In this document: positions 15,991-24,172 of the stretch, in pieces
Numbering within the stretch: the stretch's first letter is position 1
Layout of the letters: every line of letters starts with the position of its first letter
From: an uncultured Spirochaetales bacterium
GTDB taxonomy: Bacteria > Spirochaetota > Spirochaetia > Sphaerochaetales > Sphaerochaetaceae
Assembly: GCA_949293335.1 (NCBI GenBank)
Contig: CASFDA010000013.1
Location: 248,001 to 312,000, forward strand
Length of the DNA: 64,000 nt
Direction of reading: 5' to 3'
Made by a program: the position numbers and the translations under genes
The notes under the pieces: model-generated
Databases searched by the model: none
What the model saw: the letters and a program-made list of their open reading frames with translations, nothing else
Told to the model about the DNA's origin: nothing

Positions 15991-17063
15991 CAGATTTCCT
16001 TCTTTATGATCTTTTTTACGTTCTCGATATTGTGGAAGATTTCTTCTGTGCTTTCTGCTCTCCTTGAAAAATCATGAGATAACACAATATCAGCAAACTC
16101 AGGAATTCGCGTAATCGGTATCTCTCCACCGATGAATAGATTCCTTGCATATTCATTTGCAGCCATGTACGCGCCGGGATAGAAACCGCCCTTTTCAAGA
16201 GAGAGATATGAAAGTGAGAGCATTTTCCATTTCTCCTTGTCCCAGGGGAGGAATGTGAGAGAATGTGGAAAGTTAGGAGTGCGGGCGATTTTTTCCTTCA
16301 CATCATCCCCCAGCAAAGCTTTGAAGATGGGAAATGCCATGTCTGGCATGCTCTCTTCAAGATACATTCCTCCATTCCTGAGTTCTACAATCGAATGTAT
16401 CTTTGATTCAGGATGGATCACAACGCTGATTTTATCTGGAGGGAACGAAAAAAGATAACTTGCTTCTATTACTTCAAGCCCTTTGTTGGCAAGTGTCGCG
16501 GAATCAACTGTAATTCCAGCACCCATATTCCATGTAGGGTGTGCCAGGGCATCTTTGAGCGTTATCTTTTCATTGAGTCCGCATCTGAAGAAAGGACCTC
16601 CGGAACATGTGATGATGATCCTGTCCACATTCTCCTTTCCATGTGCATTTATCAGAGTATTTATAGCACTGTGTTCGCTATCTACAGGAATGATCCTGAT
16701 GTCGCTCTTTTTAGCCTTTTCAAGGAAATAATCACCACCAAGGACAATGGTTTCCTTATTTGCCTGCGCTATGTCCTTTCCAAATTCAAGCAGGATATCA
16801 CTGTATATCAGTCCTTCAGAACCGGAGACTGCATTAAGCGTTATGTCAAAATCTAAAGAAGAAACAAATGATGTGAAATCCCGTATTTTTCTCCCCTTCA
16901 TCAGAAGATATGGGACATGGTATTTTTCTGCGATTCTTTCTGTCTCTGCACTCTGATAAGAGACAATACCTGCTAGCTGAATATAGTCTGGGAACTTATC
17001 AAGATTATTTAGGAAGGTTGTACCTATTGAGCCTGTTGCTCCAAGAAGGAGAACCCTTCTCAT
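15990..17063 (-). CDS. dxr: 1-deoxy-D-xylulose 5-phosphate reductoisomerase
   Basis: Second enzyme of the MEP isoprenoid pathway, converting DXP to MEP with NADPH. Visible features are the N-terminal GATGSIGTTFL nucleotide loop, QANKET, VDSEHSAI (metal and substrate residues), CSGGPFF and the VDSATLANKGLEVIEA stretch. Length 357 residues is slightly short of the usual 385-400. The pathway is also represented by ispG at 43202. It overlaps cdsA by 4 nt. Confidence 0.95.
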   Translation of the reverse strand: MRRVLLLGATGSIGTTFLNNLDKFPDYIQLAGIVSYQSAETERIAEKYHVPYLLMKGRKIRDFTSFVSSLDFDITLNAVSGSEGLIYSDILLEFGKDIAQANKETIVLGGDYFLEKAKKSDIRIIPVDSEHSAINTLINAHGKENVDRIIITCSGGPFFRCGLNEKITLKDALAHPTWNMGAGITVDSATLANKGLEVIEASYLFSFPPDKISVVIHPESKIHSIVELRNGGMYLEESMPDMAFPIFKALLGDDVKEKIARTPNFPHSLTFLPWDKEKWKMLSLSYLSLEKGGFYPGAYMAANEYARNLFIGGEIPITRIPEFADIVLSHDFSRRAESTEEIFHNIENVKKIIKKEI

Positions 17064-17899
17064 ATGATCTCAACAACGCGCAGGAGCGTAATGAAGGCAG
17101 GTGCCGCAAGCATCAGCGAATCTACAGAATCGAGAACGCCTCCTCTGCCAGGTATCGCTGTTCCCGAATCTTTGACCCCTGCGCTTCTCTTGAAGAGAGA
17201 TTCCACCAGATCACCAAGTTCTGCAAAGATGGCCGTAAAGAGACCAAGGAAGAATCCGATGAACGGAGAGAATGCAAAATATGAAGGAAAGACAACAGGA
17301 GCAAGAGCTCCAATGATTGCCGGGATGAAAGAGCCTCCGATATAACCCGCAATGCTCTTTTTGGGACTTACCTTGACATATCCCTGATTCCCCCTCCCGA
17401 ACAACATTCCAACAAAGAATGCAAATGTATCTGATGAGAATACAAAAATCAGATAGAGGAATATATATGCGGTACTTGCAGGTATGAACGCCATATCGAT
17501 TACAAATGTCGAAAGTAGACCGGGATACAGAAATACCAAAGTTGTTCCAGCTACGCGTTCAATGCTCTTATGGAAGTCATCTGCTGCGCCTCTGAATACT
17601 TCTACAGCGAAAGTAAGTATTACGATGGCCGCAAAGATATGGAAGCTGATGAGACTCTCTTCTCCCATATGTCTTGAGATATATTCTGAAATTGGAAGAA
17701 GAATTGCCAGATATGAAAGCTTTGAAATATTTACTTTTCTCTTTACTATCGTATACATCTCATGAATGCCCATTGCAAAGGCAACAGTAAAGAAGAATAC
17801 AAAGCCGATCATGTCATATTGCGGAAAAATGAGAATGAAAAGGACAAGAAGGGGCAGAAGCACTGCCGATGAGATTATTCTTTTAGCAAGTGTACTCAT
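17060..17899 (-). CDS. cdsA: Phosphatidate cytidylyltransferase
   Basis: Makes CDP-diacylglycerol from phosphatidic acid and CTP at the inner membrane. It has 279 residues with about seven hydrophobic helices. The C-terminal signature reads KVSPKKSIAGYIGG, then IPGRGGVLDSVDSLMLAAP, close to the family pattern PGHGGxLDRxDS, but with Arg and Ser where His and Arg are usual. It overlaps its neighbours by 4 nt on each side (uppS and dxr). Confidence 0.9.
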   Translation of the reverse strand: MSTLAKRIISSAVLLPLLVLFILIFPQYDMIGFVFFFTVAFAMGIHEMYTIVKRKVNISKLSYLAILLPISEYISRHMGEESLISFHIFAAIVILTFAVEVFRGAADDFHKSIERVAGTTLVFLYPGLLSTFVIDMAFIPASTAYIFLYLIFVFSSDTFAFFVGMLFGRGNQGYVKVSPKKSIAGYIGGSFIPAIIGALAPVVFPSYFAFSPFIGFFLGLFTAIFAELGDLVESLFKRSAGVKDSGTAIPGRGGVLDSVDSLMLAAPAFITLLRVVEII

Positions 17900-18576
17900 A
17901 TCAGTCCTCCAAATTTCCTTTTTCTCTTTGAATACTCTATAATGATATTATCTATCATTTCAGCATTCCAATCGGGAAAAAGTCTATCATAAAATGCAAG
18001 TTCGGTATACCCAGATTGAAGCAACAGAAAGCCACTGAGCCTTTTTTCCCCAGCAGAACGTACAATCATGTCAGGCATCGGCAGTTCGGGATTGTCCCTG
18101 TTTGCGAGCAAATCATCAAAAGTAGGGGATTTGATGCCTTTTCCGACAGCCCTTCTGATCAGACGTGTGATCTCATCGCTTCCTGAATAATTGAACAACA
18201 CCTGAATCGTAAGGTTCTTTCCTGATGCTGTATATGATTCGAGCGAACTCATTTTAGCGACAAAGCTCTTTTCAAGGTTCTCCCTGCTTCCAGAAAAAAC
18301 AACTCTTATCCCTTTATCCTTCAGGTTCGTCCTTTCTTTTTCGATCGCGCTTTCAAAAAGCGAGAAGAGCTTTCTTCTCTCATCTTCAGGCCGTTTCCAG
18401 TTTTCAATGGAGAATGCAAAGACCGAAAGGCATTCGATTTCCCTCTCGATTGCTCTGTCTATCAGACGAAGGAGGGCATTGAAACCCTCCTTGTGTCCTT
18501 CGAATCGCTCAAGCCCTCTTGCTTCGGCCCAGCGTCCATTGCCATCCATGATGATGCCAAGATGTCTCAGCTTCAT
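17896..18576 (-). CDS. uppS: Undecaprenyl diphosphate synthase
   Basis: cis-Prenyltransferase that makes the C55 lipid carrier for peptidoglycan. The catalytic motif GIIMDGNGRWAEARG is near the N-terminus, and FAFSIENWKRP and the C-terminal LRSAGEKRLSGFLL-type region (here VRSAGEKRLSGFLL) are conserved. It has 226 residues. It overlaps cdsA by 4 nt and directly adjoins frr, so lipid-carrier synthesis is co-expressed with translation factors. Confidence 0.94.
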   Translation of the reverse strand: MKLRHLGIIMDGNGRWAEARGLERFEGHKEGFNALLRLIDRAIEREIECLSVFAFSIENWKRPEDERRKLFSLFESAIEKERTNLKDKGIRVVFSGSRENLEKSFVAKMSSLESYTASGKNLTIQVLFNYSGSDEITRLIRRAVGKGIKSPTFDDLLANRDNPELPMPDMIVRSAGEKRLSGFLLLQSGYTELAFYDRLFPDWNAEMIDNIIIEYSKRKRKFGGLI

Positions 18577-19130
18577 CAGATCTCCATGATCTCCTTCTCT
18601 TTTTCTTCGGCGATCTTCTGGATTTCCTGTACGGAAGAGTCGGTGAGCTTCTGAATCTTGGCCTCTCCGTCTTTCTGCTGGTCCTCGCTGATAGTTCCAT
18701 CCTTCTGGAGTTTCTTCAGCTCTTCCATGGCGTCTCGGCGGACATTTCTGATTGCAACCTTGCTGCTCTCTGCTGTCTGTTTTGCGCTCTTTGCGAGTTC
18801 CTTCCTCCTCTGTTCTGTAAGAGGTGGGAAGTTGACTCTGATCAGCTTTCCGTCATTATTCGGATTCAATCCAAGTTCTGACTTCTGTATTGCTTTCTCA
18901 ATCGCACCAAGAACACTCTTGTCCCATGGCTGGATCACGACGAGGCGAGCCTCTGGAACACTGATAGATGCCACCTGATTAAGAGGGGTCTCGGTTCCAT
19001 AGTAATCGACCTTGAGTTTTTCGAAGAGGGAGGCGCTTGCACGCCCCGTCCTCATCTGCTGGAATTCGTTTTTCAGACTCTGGATGCACTTTGTCATCCT
19101 TTCTGAACAGTTATCCAAAACGTTCTGCAT
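18576..19130 (-). CDS. frr: Ribosome recycling factor
   Basis: A 184-residue factor that splits post-termination ribosomes with EF-G. The long coiled-coil and the motifs RTGRASASLFEKLKVDYYGT, PEARLVVIQPWDKS and the N-DGKLIRVNFPPLTEQRRKEL stretch are diagnostic. It follows tsf after 7 nt, with no pyrH gene between them, unlike the common rpsB-tsf-pyrH-frr order. Confidence 0.96.
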   Translation of the reverse strand: MQNVLDNCSERMTKCIQSLKNEFQQMRTGRASASLFEKLKVDYYGTETPLNQVASISVPEARLVVIQPWDKSVLGAIEKAIQKSELGLNPNNDGKLIRVNFPPLTEQRRKELAKSAKQTAESSKVAIRNVRRDAMEELKKLQKDGTISEDQQKDGEAKIQKLTDSSVQEIQKIAEEKEKEIMEI

Positions 19131-19137
19131 TTCAACC

Positions 19138-19986
19138 TCAGCCGTTTACGCCTGCCTGGAAGACGTAGTAATTCACGATGCTGATCTTGGCATCATGCTT
19201 CTTTGCGACTTCAGCGATAGCTTCCTTGACGGACTTGCTGTCGTCCTTGACGAACTTCTGATCCTCAAAGCAGATCTCACTGTAAAGCTTCTGCATCTTG
19301 CCGTTTACGATACCGCTCTTCACCTTCTCTGGCTTGCTCTTGAGCTTCTCATCCTGTTCGACCTGAGCAAGGAAGATTCCCCTCTGCTCTTCCTCATATG
19401 CCTTGTCGATGCTCTCTGCATTGAGGAACTGAGGCTTGAAAGCTGCAGCATGGAGCGCAAGATCGTGAGAAAGTACCCTCACATCCTCTTCCTGGAAGAT
19501 CTCTGGCTTGTCAGAAGAGAGATTGACGAGAACAGCGACAGCACCCTCTCCATGAATGTATGTAGCTGCATAGCTTGCAACATCAACTACAACAAGCTTT
19601 TCAAGTGCCATGTTCTCCTTGATGATCGCGATCAGATCATTGACCATCTGATGAAGTTCATCGTTTACAGCTGTATATCCCTTCTCGAGCACGACAGAGC
19701 AAATATCCTCGCCGAGCTTCTCGAAGTCCTTGTTTTTTGCAACAAAGTCTGTCTCGCATGAGAGAGAGAGAAGAACAGCCTTCTTCCCGTCTGTCTTGAC
19801 GAAGACCCTTCCGTTCTCTGTTGCCCTGTCCTGTCTCTTGGCAACTGCAGCAAGTCCCATCTCCTTCAGGATCTTCTCAGCCTGAGCAAAATCTCCATTT
19901 GCCTGTGTCAGGGCCTTCTTGCAGTCCATCATGCCTGCGCCCGTGATGTCACGGAGCTTCTTTACATCTTGTGCACTGATTGCCAT
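19138..19986 (-). CDS. tsf: Elongation factor Ts
   Basis: Guanine-nucleotide exchange factor for EF-Tu. The N-terminal UBA-like domain with KKLRDITGAGMMDCKKAL is unmistakable, and the core has SLSCETDFVAKN with the Asp-Phe pair that inserts into EF-Tu. At 282 residues it has normal length. It lies 5 nt after rpsB in the minus-strand operon. Confidence 0.96.
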   Translation of the reverse strand: MAISAQDVKKLRDITGAGMMDCKKALTQANGDFAQAEKILKEMGLAAVAKRQDRATENGRVFVKTDGKKAVLLSLSCETDFVAKNKDFEKLGEDICSVVLEKGYTAVNDELHQMVNDLIAIIKENMALEKLVVVDVASYAATYIHGEGAVAVLVNLSSDKPEIFQEEDVRVLSHDLALHAAAFKPQFLNAESIDKAYEEEQRGIFLAQVEQDEKLKSKPEKVKSGIVNGKMQKLYSEICFEDQKFVKDDSKSVKEAIAEVAKKHDAKISIVNYYVFQAGVNG

Positions 19987-19991
19987 AAATC

Positions 19992-20834
19992 TTACTCCTC
20001 GTCCTCATCGGAAGAATCGAGCTCTTCCTCATCCTTCTCTTCATCCTTTGGCTCATAGTTGGAGAAGTCTTCGATCTCTACATCCTTTTCCTGAATGCTC
20101 TCATCGCTCTGGATGTCCTCATCATCAAGGCTTTCGATGATCTGGATTCCAGCGCCGCTATCTGCATCGATAACTGCGTTTGCGATGATCTCAACGAAAA
20201 GGGAAATTGCCCTGATTGCATCGTCGTTACCTGGAATTGGGTAGGCGATGTCTGTTGGGTCACAGTTTGTATCTACTACAGCAATTACAGGAATTCCAAG
20301 TCTCTTTGCCTCTGCAACAGCCGTAGCTTCTTTCTTTGTATCAATAATGAAAAGGGCACCAGGAAGCTCCTTCATGTCCTTGATTCCACCAAGGTTCTTC
20401 TCGAGCTTTTCCTTCTGCTTTGTATAGAGTGCGACTTCCTTCTTTGTCATTGAATCAAAGATTCCGTCCGCCTCCATTCTCTCGATCTTCTTGAGCTTTG
20501 CAATGCTTTTCTGGATTGTTACGAAGTTTGTGAGCATGCCACCGAGCCAGCGATTTGATACATAAGGCATGTTACATCTCTTTGCCTCTTCTTCAATTGC
20601 CTGCTGGGCCTGCTTTTTTGTGCCTACGAAAAGAATCTGCTTTCCGTTCTTGACCTGTGTTCTGACAGCTTCGTATGCTTCAACGATGCATGCGCTTGTC
20701 TTCTGAAGGTCGATGATGTGAATTCCGTTTCTCTCTGTGAAAATGAAACGGGCCATTTTCGGATTCCACCTCTTTGTCTGGTGGCCGAAGTGTACACCTG
20801 CTTCAAGCAGGCTTTTCATTGTTACTACTGCCAT
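19992..20834 (-). CDS. rpsB: 30S ribosomal protein S2 with acidic tail
   Basis: The first about 225 residues are standard S2 ([64 protein letters not shown]). A further about 50 residues are almost entirely Asp/Glu/Ser, ending [17 protein letters not shown] box precedes the ATG. The upstream 250 nt contain a promoter, a folded region and a terminator-like hairpin on the same strand. Confidence 0.95.
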   Translation of the reverse strand: MAVVTMKSLLEAGVHFGHQTKRWNPKMARFIFTERNGIHIIDLQKTSACIVEAYEAVRTQVKNGKQILFVGTKKQAQQAIEEEAKRCNMPYVSNRWLGGMLTNFVTIQKSIAKLKKIERMEADGIFDSMTKKEVALYTKQKEKLEKNLGGIKDMKELPGALFIIDTKKEATAVAEAKRLGIPVIAVVDTNCDPTDIAYPIPGNDDAIRAISLFVEIIANAVIDADSGAGIQIIESLDDEDIQSDESIQEKDVEIEDFSNYEPKDEEKDEEELDSSDEDEE

Positions 20835-20951
20835 GAATGACTCCTACGCAAATGAAAACAATACTATGTTTTCGTCCTTTCGCTTTATCTCACCCATACG
20901 GGCGGAAATTTTCCTTTAAGAGTCTATAGGAATGTGGATTAATAATCAATA

Positions 20952-20980
20952 CACAAAGAGAAATCCCCAATTGATGGGGA
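20952..20980 (-). terminator. Terminator-like hairpin upstream of rpsB
   Basis: On the minus strand UCCCC-AUCAAUU-GGGGA followed by UUUCUCUUU. The stem is short and the U tract interrupted, so it may be conditional. Confidence 0.45.
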
Positions 20981-21076
20981 CTCCTCTCTCTTTCTGTCTG
21001 CGCCTCCAGACATCTCCGGAGGCGACTATGGCGGTCCCTCTCTACGGCAACCCGACTCACGTCAATTAAGCCACTG
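20952..21076 (-). ncRNA. Structured leader or small RNA ahead of rpsB, family unknown
   Basis: Read on the minus strand, a candidate transcript starts near 21076. It nests three helices: AATTGA/TCAATT (21062-21067 with 20969-20974 as plus coordinates), GGGAC/GUCCC (21034-21038 with 20977-20981), and a 7-bp CGCCTCC/GGAGGCG hairpin (21001-21024). Then comes a hairpin TCCCC/GGGGA (20964-20980) and a T-rich TTTCTCTTT. The first two helices use bases of the last hairpin, so the folds exclude each other, as in a switch. It matches no riboswitch I know. Confidence 0.5.
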
Positions 21077-21081
21077 ACTAA

Positions 21082-21110
21082 GATATAACATGAAGCATAC
21101 TGGATGTAAA
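21082..21110 (-). promoter_or_regulatory. Promoter ahead of the rpsB leader
   Basis: On the minus strand TTTACA, a 17-nt spacer and an extended -10 TGtTATATC, giving a start near 21076. The AT-rich DNA just upstream could act as an UP element. Confidence 0.5.
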
Positions 21111-21366
21111 CTGATTTTATGTAAAAAATGATTGTTTTTTATATTTGTCTTTTTTAAATAAGTTCTTTTGTTTATGTAATTTAGTGAATTTTATGTAGAT
21201 GAAATTCAATTAGTATAATAAATCATAAATATGATATGTTATTTATTATTAAATAATCATAAAATACTATAATTTAAATATGTACTGATATTGTAACAAT
21301 ATATATAAGAATGCCTATATTTCATTTATTTAACCTTTTTGATACTCTTCAAATTGGGTAAATCAG

Positions 21367-22353
21367 ATGAGAGAAATTGAGGTAAAGGCCAGGGTCAGTT
21401 CTTTTGATTCCATGAAGGAGAAAATCGACCATGTCCTGGGTTCTGAAGGAATCCGAATTGAAAAGGATGACAGATATTTCAAGTTTCCTGCAGATGCGGT
21501 GCAGAGAGTGAGAATCAGACGGTTTAGTGATCACTTGGAGATGACGAGCAAGAAGACAGGGGAAAAGGACGGACTTGAAGATAACGAGGAATATGAGATC
21601 TCATATTCCATTTCTGACTATGAAGAGAGTGTAAAGCTACTGAAGAACCTTGGCTTGGAGGATTTCTTCACAAAGCATAAGGAAGGATATGAATGGCATA
21701 AGGACGGAATTCATTTTGAATTGTTCAACGTCAATGACATAGGATCTTTTCTTGAGCTGGAGGCAATCCTTCCTTTTGACTCAGATGAGAAAGCAAATGA
21801 GGAAGAAAGGAGTAGGATACTTTCTTACATTTCCATCTTTGGGCTAGGAAAAGAAGACATTGAGACGAGGAGTTATCGTGAGATGATACTCTCAAGAGAG
21901 GGAAGAATGACAACTTCTATAGATGCATATACAGATGGGGGGTGTTCTGGAAATCCTGGCCCCGGCGGATGGGCGTTCGTGGTTGTTTCAAATGGCGTCG
22001 AACTGACTCACTCATCCGGCGGGATGAAATATACGACAAATAATCAGATGGAACTTACCGCTGTAATCAATCTTTTGCGGTATCTGAAGGAAAACAGAAT
22101 AAATAAAGCAAGGATCCATACAGACAGTCAGTACGTGAAGAACGGAATAACGAACTGGATTTTCTCATGGAAGAAGAACGGCTGGCGTACGAGTGACGGA
22201 AAGAGTGTCAAAAATAGGGAGCTCTGGGAGACTTTGTCATCTCTTTCCTCCTCGCTTGATGTCAGTTGGGTATGGGTAAAGGGGCATGCAGGGGATGAGT
22301 TCAATGAACTCTGCGATTCCCTTTGTCGAAAGGAAATGGAGGTATTGCGATGA
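21367..22353 (+). CDS. Fusion of a CYTH phosphohydrolase/cyclase domain with ribonuclease HI
   Basis: One continuous 328-residue frame. Residues 1-180 are a CYTH domain with the EIEVK (ExExK) signature at 3-7, basic residues VRIRRF and a C-terminal FLELEAIL acidic motif; such domains act on triphosphates (class IV adenylate cyclase, thiamine or inorganic triphosphatases). Residues about 181-328 are RNase HI with all active-site motifs: YTDGGCSGNPGPGG, MELTAVINLL, HTDSQYVKNG and VKGHAGDEFNELCD. An internal ATG at 21907 behind GAGAGGGAAG could also give free RNase HI. The 3' end overlaps the chromate transporter by ATGA. Confidence 0.88.
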   Translation: MREIEVKARVSSFDSMKEKIDHVLGSEGIRIEKDDRYFKFPADAVQRVRIRRFSDHLEMTSKKTGEKDGLEDNEEYEISYSISDYEESVKLLKNLGLEDFFTKHKEGYEWHKDGIHFELFNVNDIGSFLELEAILPFDSDEKANEEERSRILSYISIFGLGKEDIETRSYREMILSREGRMTTSIDAYTDGGCSGNPGPGGWAFVVVSNGVELTHSSGGMKYTTNNQMELTAVINLLRYLKENRINKARIHTDSQYVKNGITNWIFSWKKNGWRTSDGKSVKNRELWETLSSLSSSLDVSWVWVKGHAGDEFNELCDSLCRKEMEVLR

Positions 22354-22910
22354 AAGTGTCACTTTTCAAGCTTTATTATACATTTGCATATATTGGCCTA
22401 GTCACATTTGGAGGTGGCCTTGCCATGCTCCCGATATTCAATAGGGTGCTGATAGAGAAGAACAATTGGTGCACTGAAGAGGATCTGGCGAGGTATTATG
22501 CGATAGGACAGTGTACTCCTGGAATTATTGCGGTAAACACAAGCACGTTTATCGGATATAAGGAAAGGGGTGTGATCGGTGGCATTGTTGCGACCCTTGG
22601 CATGGTCACTCCCTCATATATCATAATCACTCTGATTGCAACCGTCCTCACCAATTTTGAGGACAATATCTATGTGATCAATGCGATGGCAGGAATCAGG
22701 ATTGGTGTTTGTGTCCTCATGACAAATGCCATCCTGAAATTGGCAAAGAACGCTATTGTCGATATCTATACGACTGTTGTTTTCCTGATCGCACTGTTCT
22801 TGCTTTTTATTTTGGGAATATCTCCGGTAGTTATAGTGCTATTCGGAATTTTGGCAGGTCTCTTCTATACGCTTGTCAAGGCAAAGAAGGAGGTGCGGGA
22901 TGCTCAGTGA
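22350..22910 (+). CDS. Chromate-transporter (CHR) family protein, first subunit
   Basis: A short-chain CHR protein of 186 residues with about six hydrophobic segments. Family motifs are VTFGGGLAMLPIF, the YYAIGQCTPGIIAVNTSTFIGY stretch and a second hydrophobic repeat. I start it at ATG 22350, which has a GGAGG box and overlaps the preceding stop (ATGA). Short CHR proteins work as adjacent heterodimers, and the next gene encodes the partner. Whether chromate, sulfate or another anion is the real substrate is not known. Confidence 0.88.
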   Translation: MKVSLFKLYYTFAYIGLVTFGGGLAMLPIFNRVLIEKNNWCTEEDLARYYAIGQCTPGIIAVNTSTFIGYKERGVIGGIVATLGMVTPSYIIITLIATVLTNFEDNIYVINAMAGIRIGVCVLMTNAILKLAKNAIVDIYTTVVFLIALFLLFILGISPVVIVLFGILAGLFYTLVKAKKEVRDAQ

Positions 22911-23460
22911 AGTTCTCTTGCTATGTTTTGAATTCTTCAAGACTGGACTTTTTGCGATTGGCGGCGGGCTTGCGACAATACCTTTCCTATATGACATCGC
23001 AGACAGGATGTCATGGTTTACGCGATATGATGTCGCGATGTTCATCGCAATCTCCGAAGCCACTCCTGGACCTGTCGGCATCAACATGGCCACATATGCC
23101 GGCTATAAGGTATTTGGCATCTTCGGCGGAATATTGTCAACACTTTCCCTCGTCGCACCAAGTATCATAATCATTCTCATCATTGCAAAATTCCTGAAAG
23201 AGTTTGACAAGAATAAGTTTGTGGTCGGAGCGCTTTATAGCCTGAAGGCAGTTGTCATCGCACTTTTCATCCTTGCTCTTTGGAATGTCTATTCAGTCAC
23301 ACTTGTAACTCCAACAGATGCAGGCATGACCTTTCATCCGATCGAGATCATCTCGTTTATAGTGATGCTGTTCCTTGCAATTAAATTCAAGAAGCTAAAT
23401 CCACTGATCTGGATAGGTGTCGGCGCGGTGATAGGGATTATCTTCTCCCTCGGAACCTGA
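22900..23460 (+). CDS. Chromate-transporter (CHR) family protein, second subunit
   Basis: A 186-residue partner of the preceding gene. It has the same signatures: FAIGGGLATIPFLYD near the N-terminus and the ISEATPGPVGINMATYAGY pattern. ATG 22900 with AAGGAGG upstream is the start; the gene overlaps the first subunit by 11 nt. Together the two halves would make the antiparallel six-helix pair that a full-length CHR protein contains in one chain. The 3' end overlaps the convergent TPR lipoprotein gene by 23 nt. Confidence 0.88.
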   Translation: MLSEVLLLCFEFFKTGLFAIGGGLATIPFLYDIADRMSWFTRYDVAMFIAISEATPGPVGINMATYAGYKVFGIFGGILSTLSLVAPSIIIILIIAKFLKEFDKNKFVVGALYSLKAVVIALFILALWNVYSVTLVTPTDAGMTFHPIEIISFIVMLFLAIKFKKLNPLIWIGVGAVIGIIFSLGT

Positions 23461-24172
23461 GGGGTACTTCGAGCCCTTGCTGAATTGTATTTAGCATCGG
23501 CTCAAGCATGAACATGAATCTTCCGCTTTCCTCTGACATGTATTGATATTTTCCTTTAAAAGGAATTTCAATGTCATTTACCAGACGCAGCAGAGGGATT
23601 TCCCATGGTGGTACGAAGAGTGGCAGGTCGACTTTCTCTGTTTCTTTCCTTATGTCTGTCATTCTCGACACAAAGAAAGGATAGCTCTTGGCAAGCTGAT
23701 CGATTGCGCTTCTTTCTTCCGGATTGATTTTCAGGATGTCAAAAGCTATTGCATTTGCCCGTTCCTGATCAGAAACTTCAGAAGATGCCTGCATCAGCAT
23801 TATCATCAGGTCCTTGTCTCCGGGAAGGACATTCAATAAGAATTCAAGGGATGCGATATATCCTTCTAGGTCTCCCATTTCACGTTCTGCATATGCGGAG
23901 AGCATATGAAATCTCAGTTCAGATGGAAAGAAACGTGAGCCCTCCCTTGCTACTTGAAGAGCCTCCTCGTATTTTCTTTCGATGAGGTACGAGTACGCGA
24001 GGTTATAAACAAGTTCTACAGATGGCCCCTCTGAATAGATTGCCTCTGTATAGACTCTCAATCTTTCATCAATAGGAAGACCATCTGCGATCCTCAGGTA
24101 TCTTTCATTGCTGCTCTGGCAAGAAGCCAGGAGCAGTAATGTGATGATGCTAACCAAGCACAGTCTTTTCAA
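23438..24172 (-). CDS. Lipoprotein with TPR-like helical repeats
   Basis: 244 residues. A signal peptide ends in the lipobox LASC with the lipidated Cys at residue 18. Residues about 35-165 form helix pairs spaced like tetratricopeptide repeats (ELVYNLAYSYLIERKYEEAL, then LRFHMLSAYAEREMGDLEGYI, cited in part). The C-terminal 80 residues are unfamiliar. Function is probably a periplasmic scaffold. Its start overlaps the upstream phosphoribosyltransferase gene by 23 nt and its end overlaps the convergent CHR gene. Confidence 0.75.
   Translation of the reverse strand: MKRLCLVSIITLLLLASCQSSNERYLRIADGLPIDERLRVYTEAIYSEGPSVELVYNLAYSYLIERKYEEALQVAREGSRFFPSELRFHMLSAYAEREMGDLEGYIASLEFLLNVLPGDKDLMIMLMQASSEVSDQERANAIAFDILKINPEERSAIDQLAKSYPFFVSRMTDIRKETEKVDLPLFVPPWEIPLLRLVNDIEIPFKGKYQYMSEESGRFMFMLEPMLNTIQQGLEVPLRFRGRR

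Larger units (their letters stand above)
20835..21366. other. Long gap before rpsB: leader elements and an AT-rich stretch
   Basis: The rpsB-proximal half (20835-21110) holds a leader hairpin GAAAAC/GTTTTC (20854-20873), a terminator-like hairpin, a folded region and a promoter, all on the minus strand (separate entries). The other half, about 21111-21345, is extremely AT-rich with no ORF or recognisable RNA, in contrast to the surrounding genes. Confidence 0.55.

Noticed and set aside
21001-21080. Known riboswitch (SAM, cobalamin, manganese or c-di-GMP) ahead of rpsB
   Set aside because: Short stretches such as CGGCAACC or GCCACTG recall SAM or cobalamin motifs, but the required neighbouring boxes and helix order are missing on both strands.
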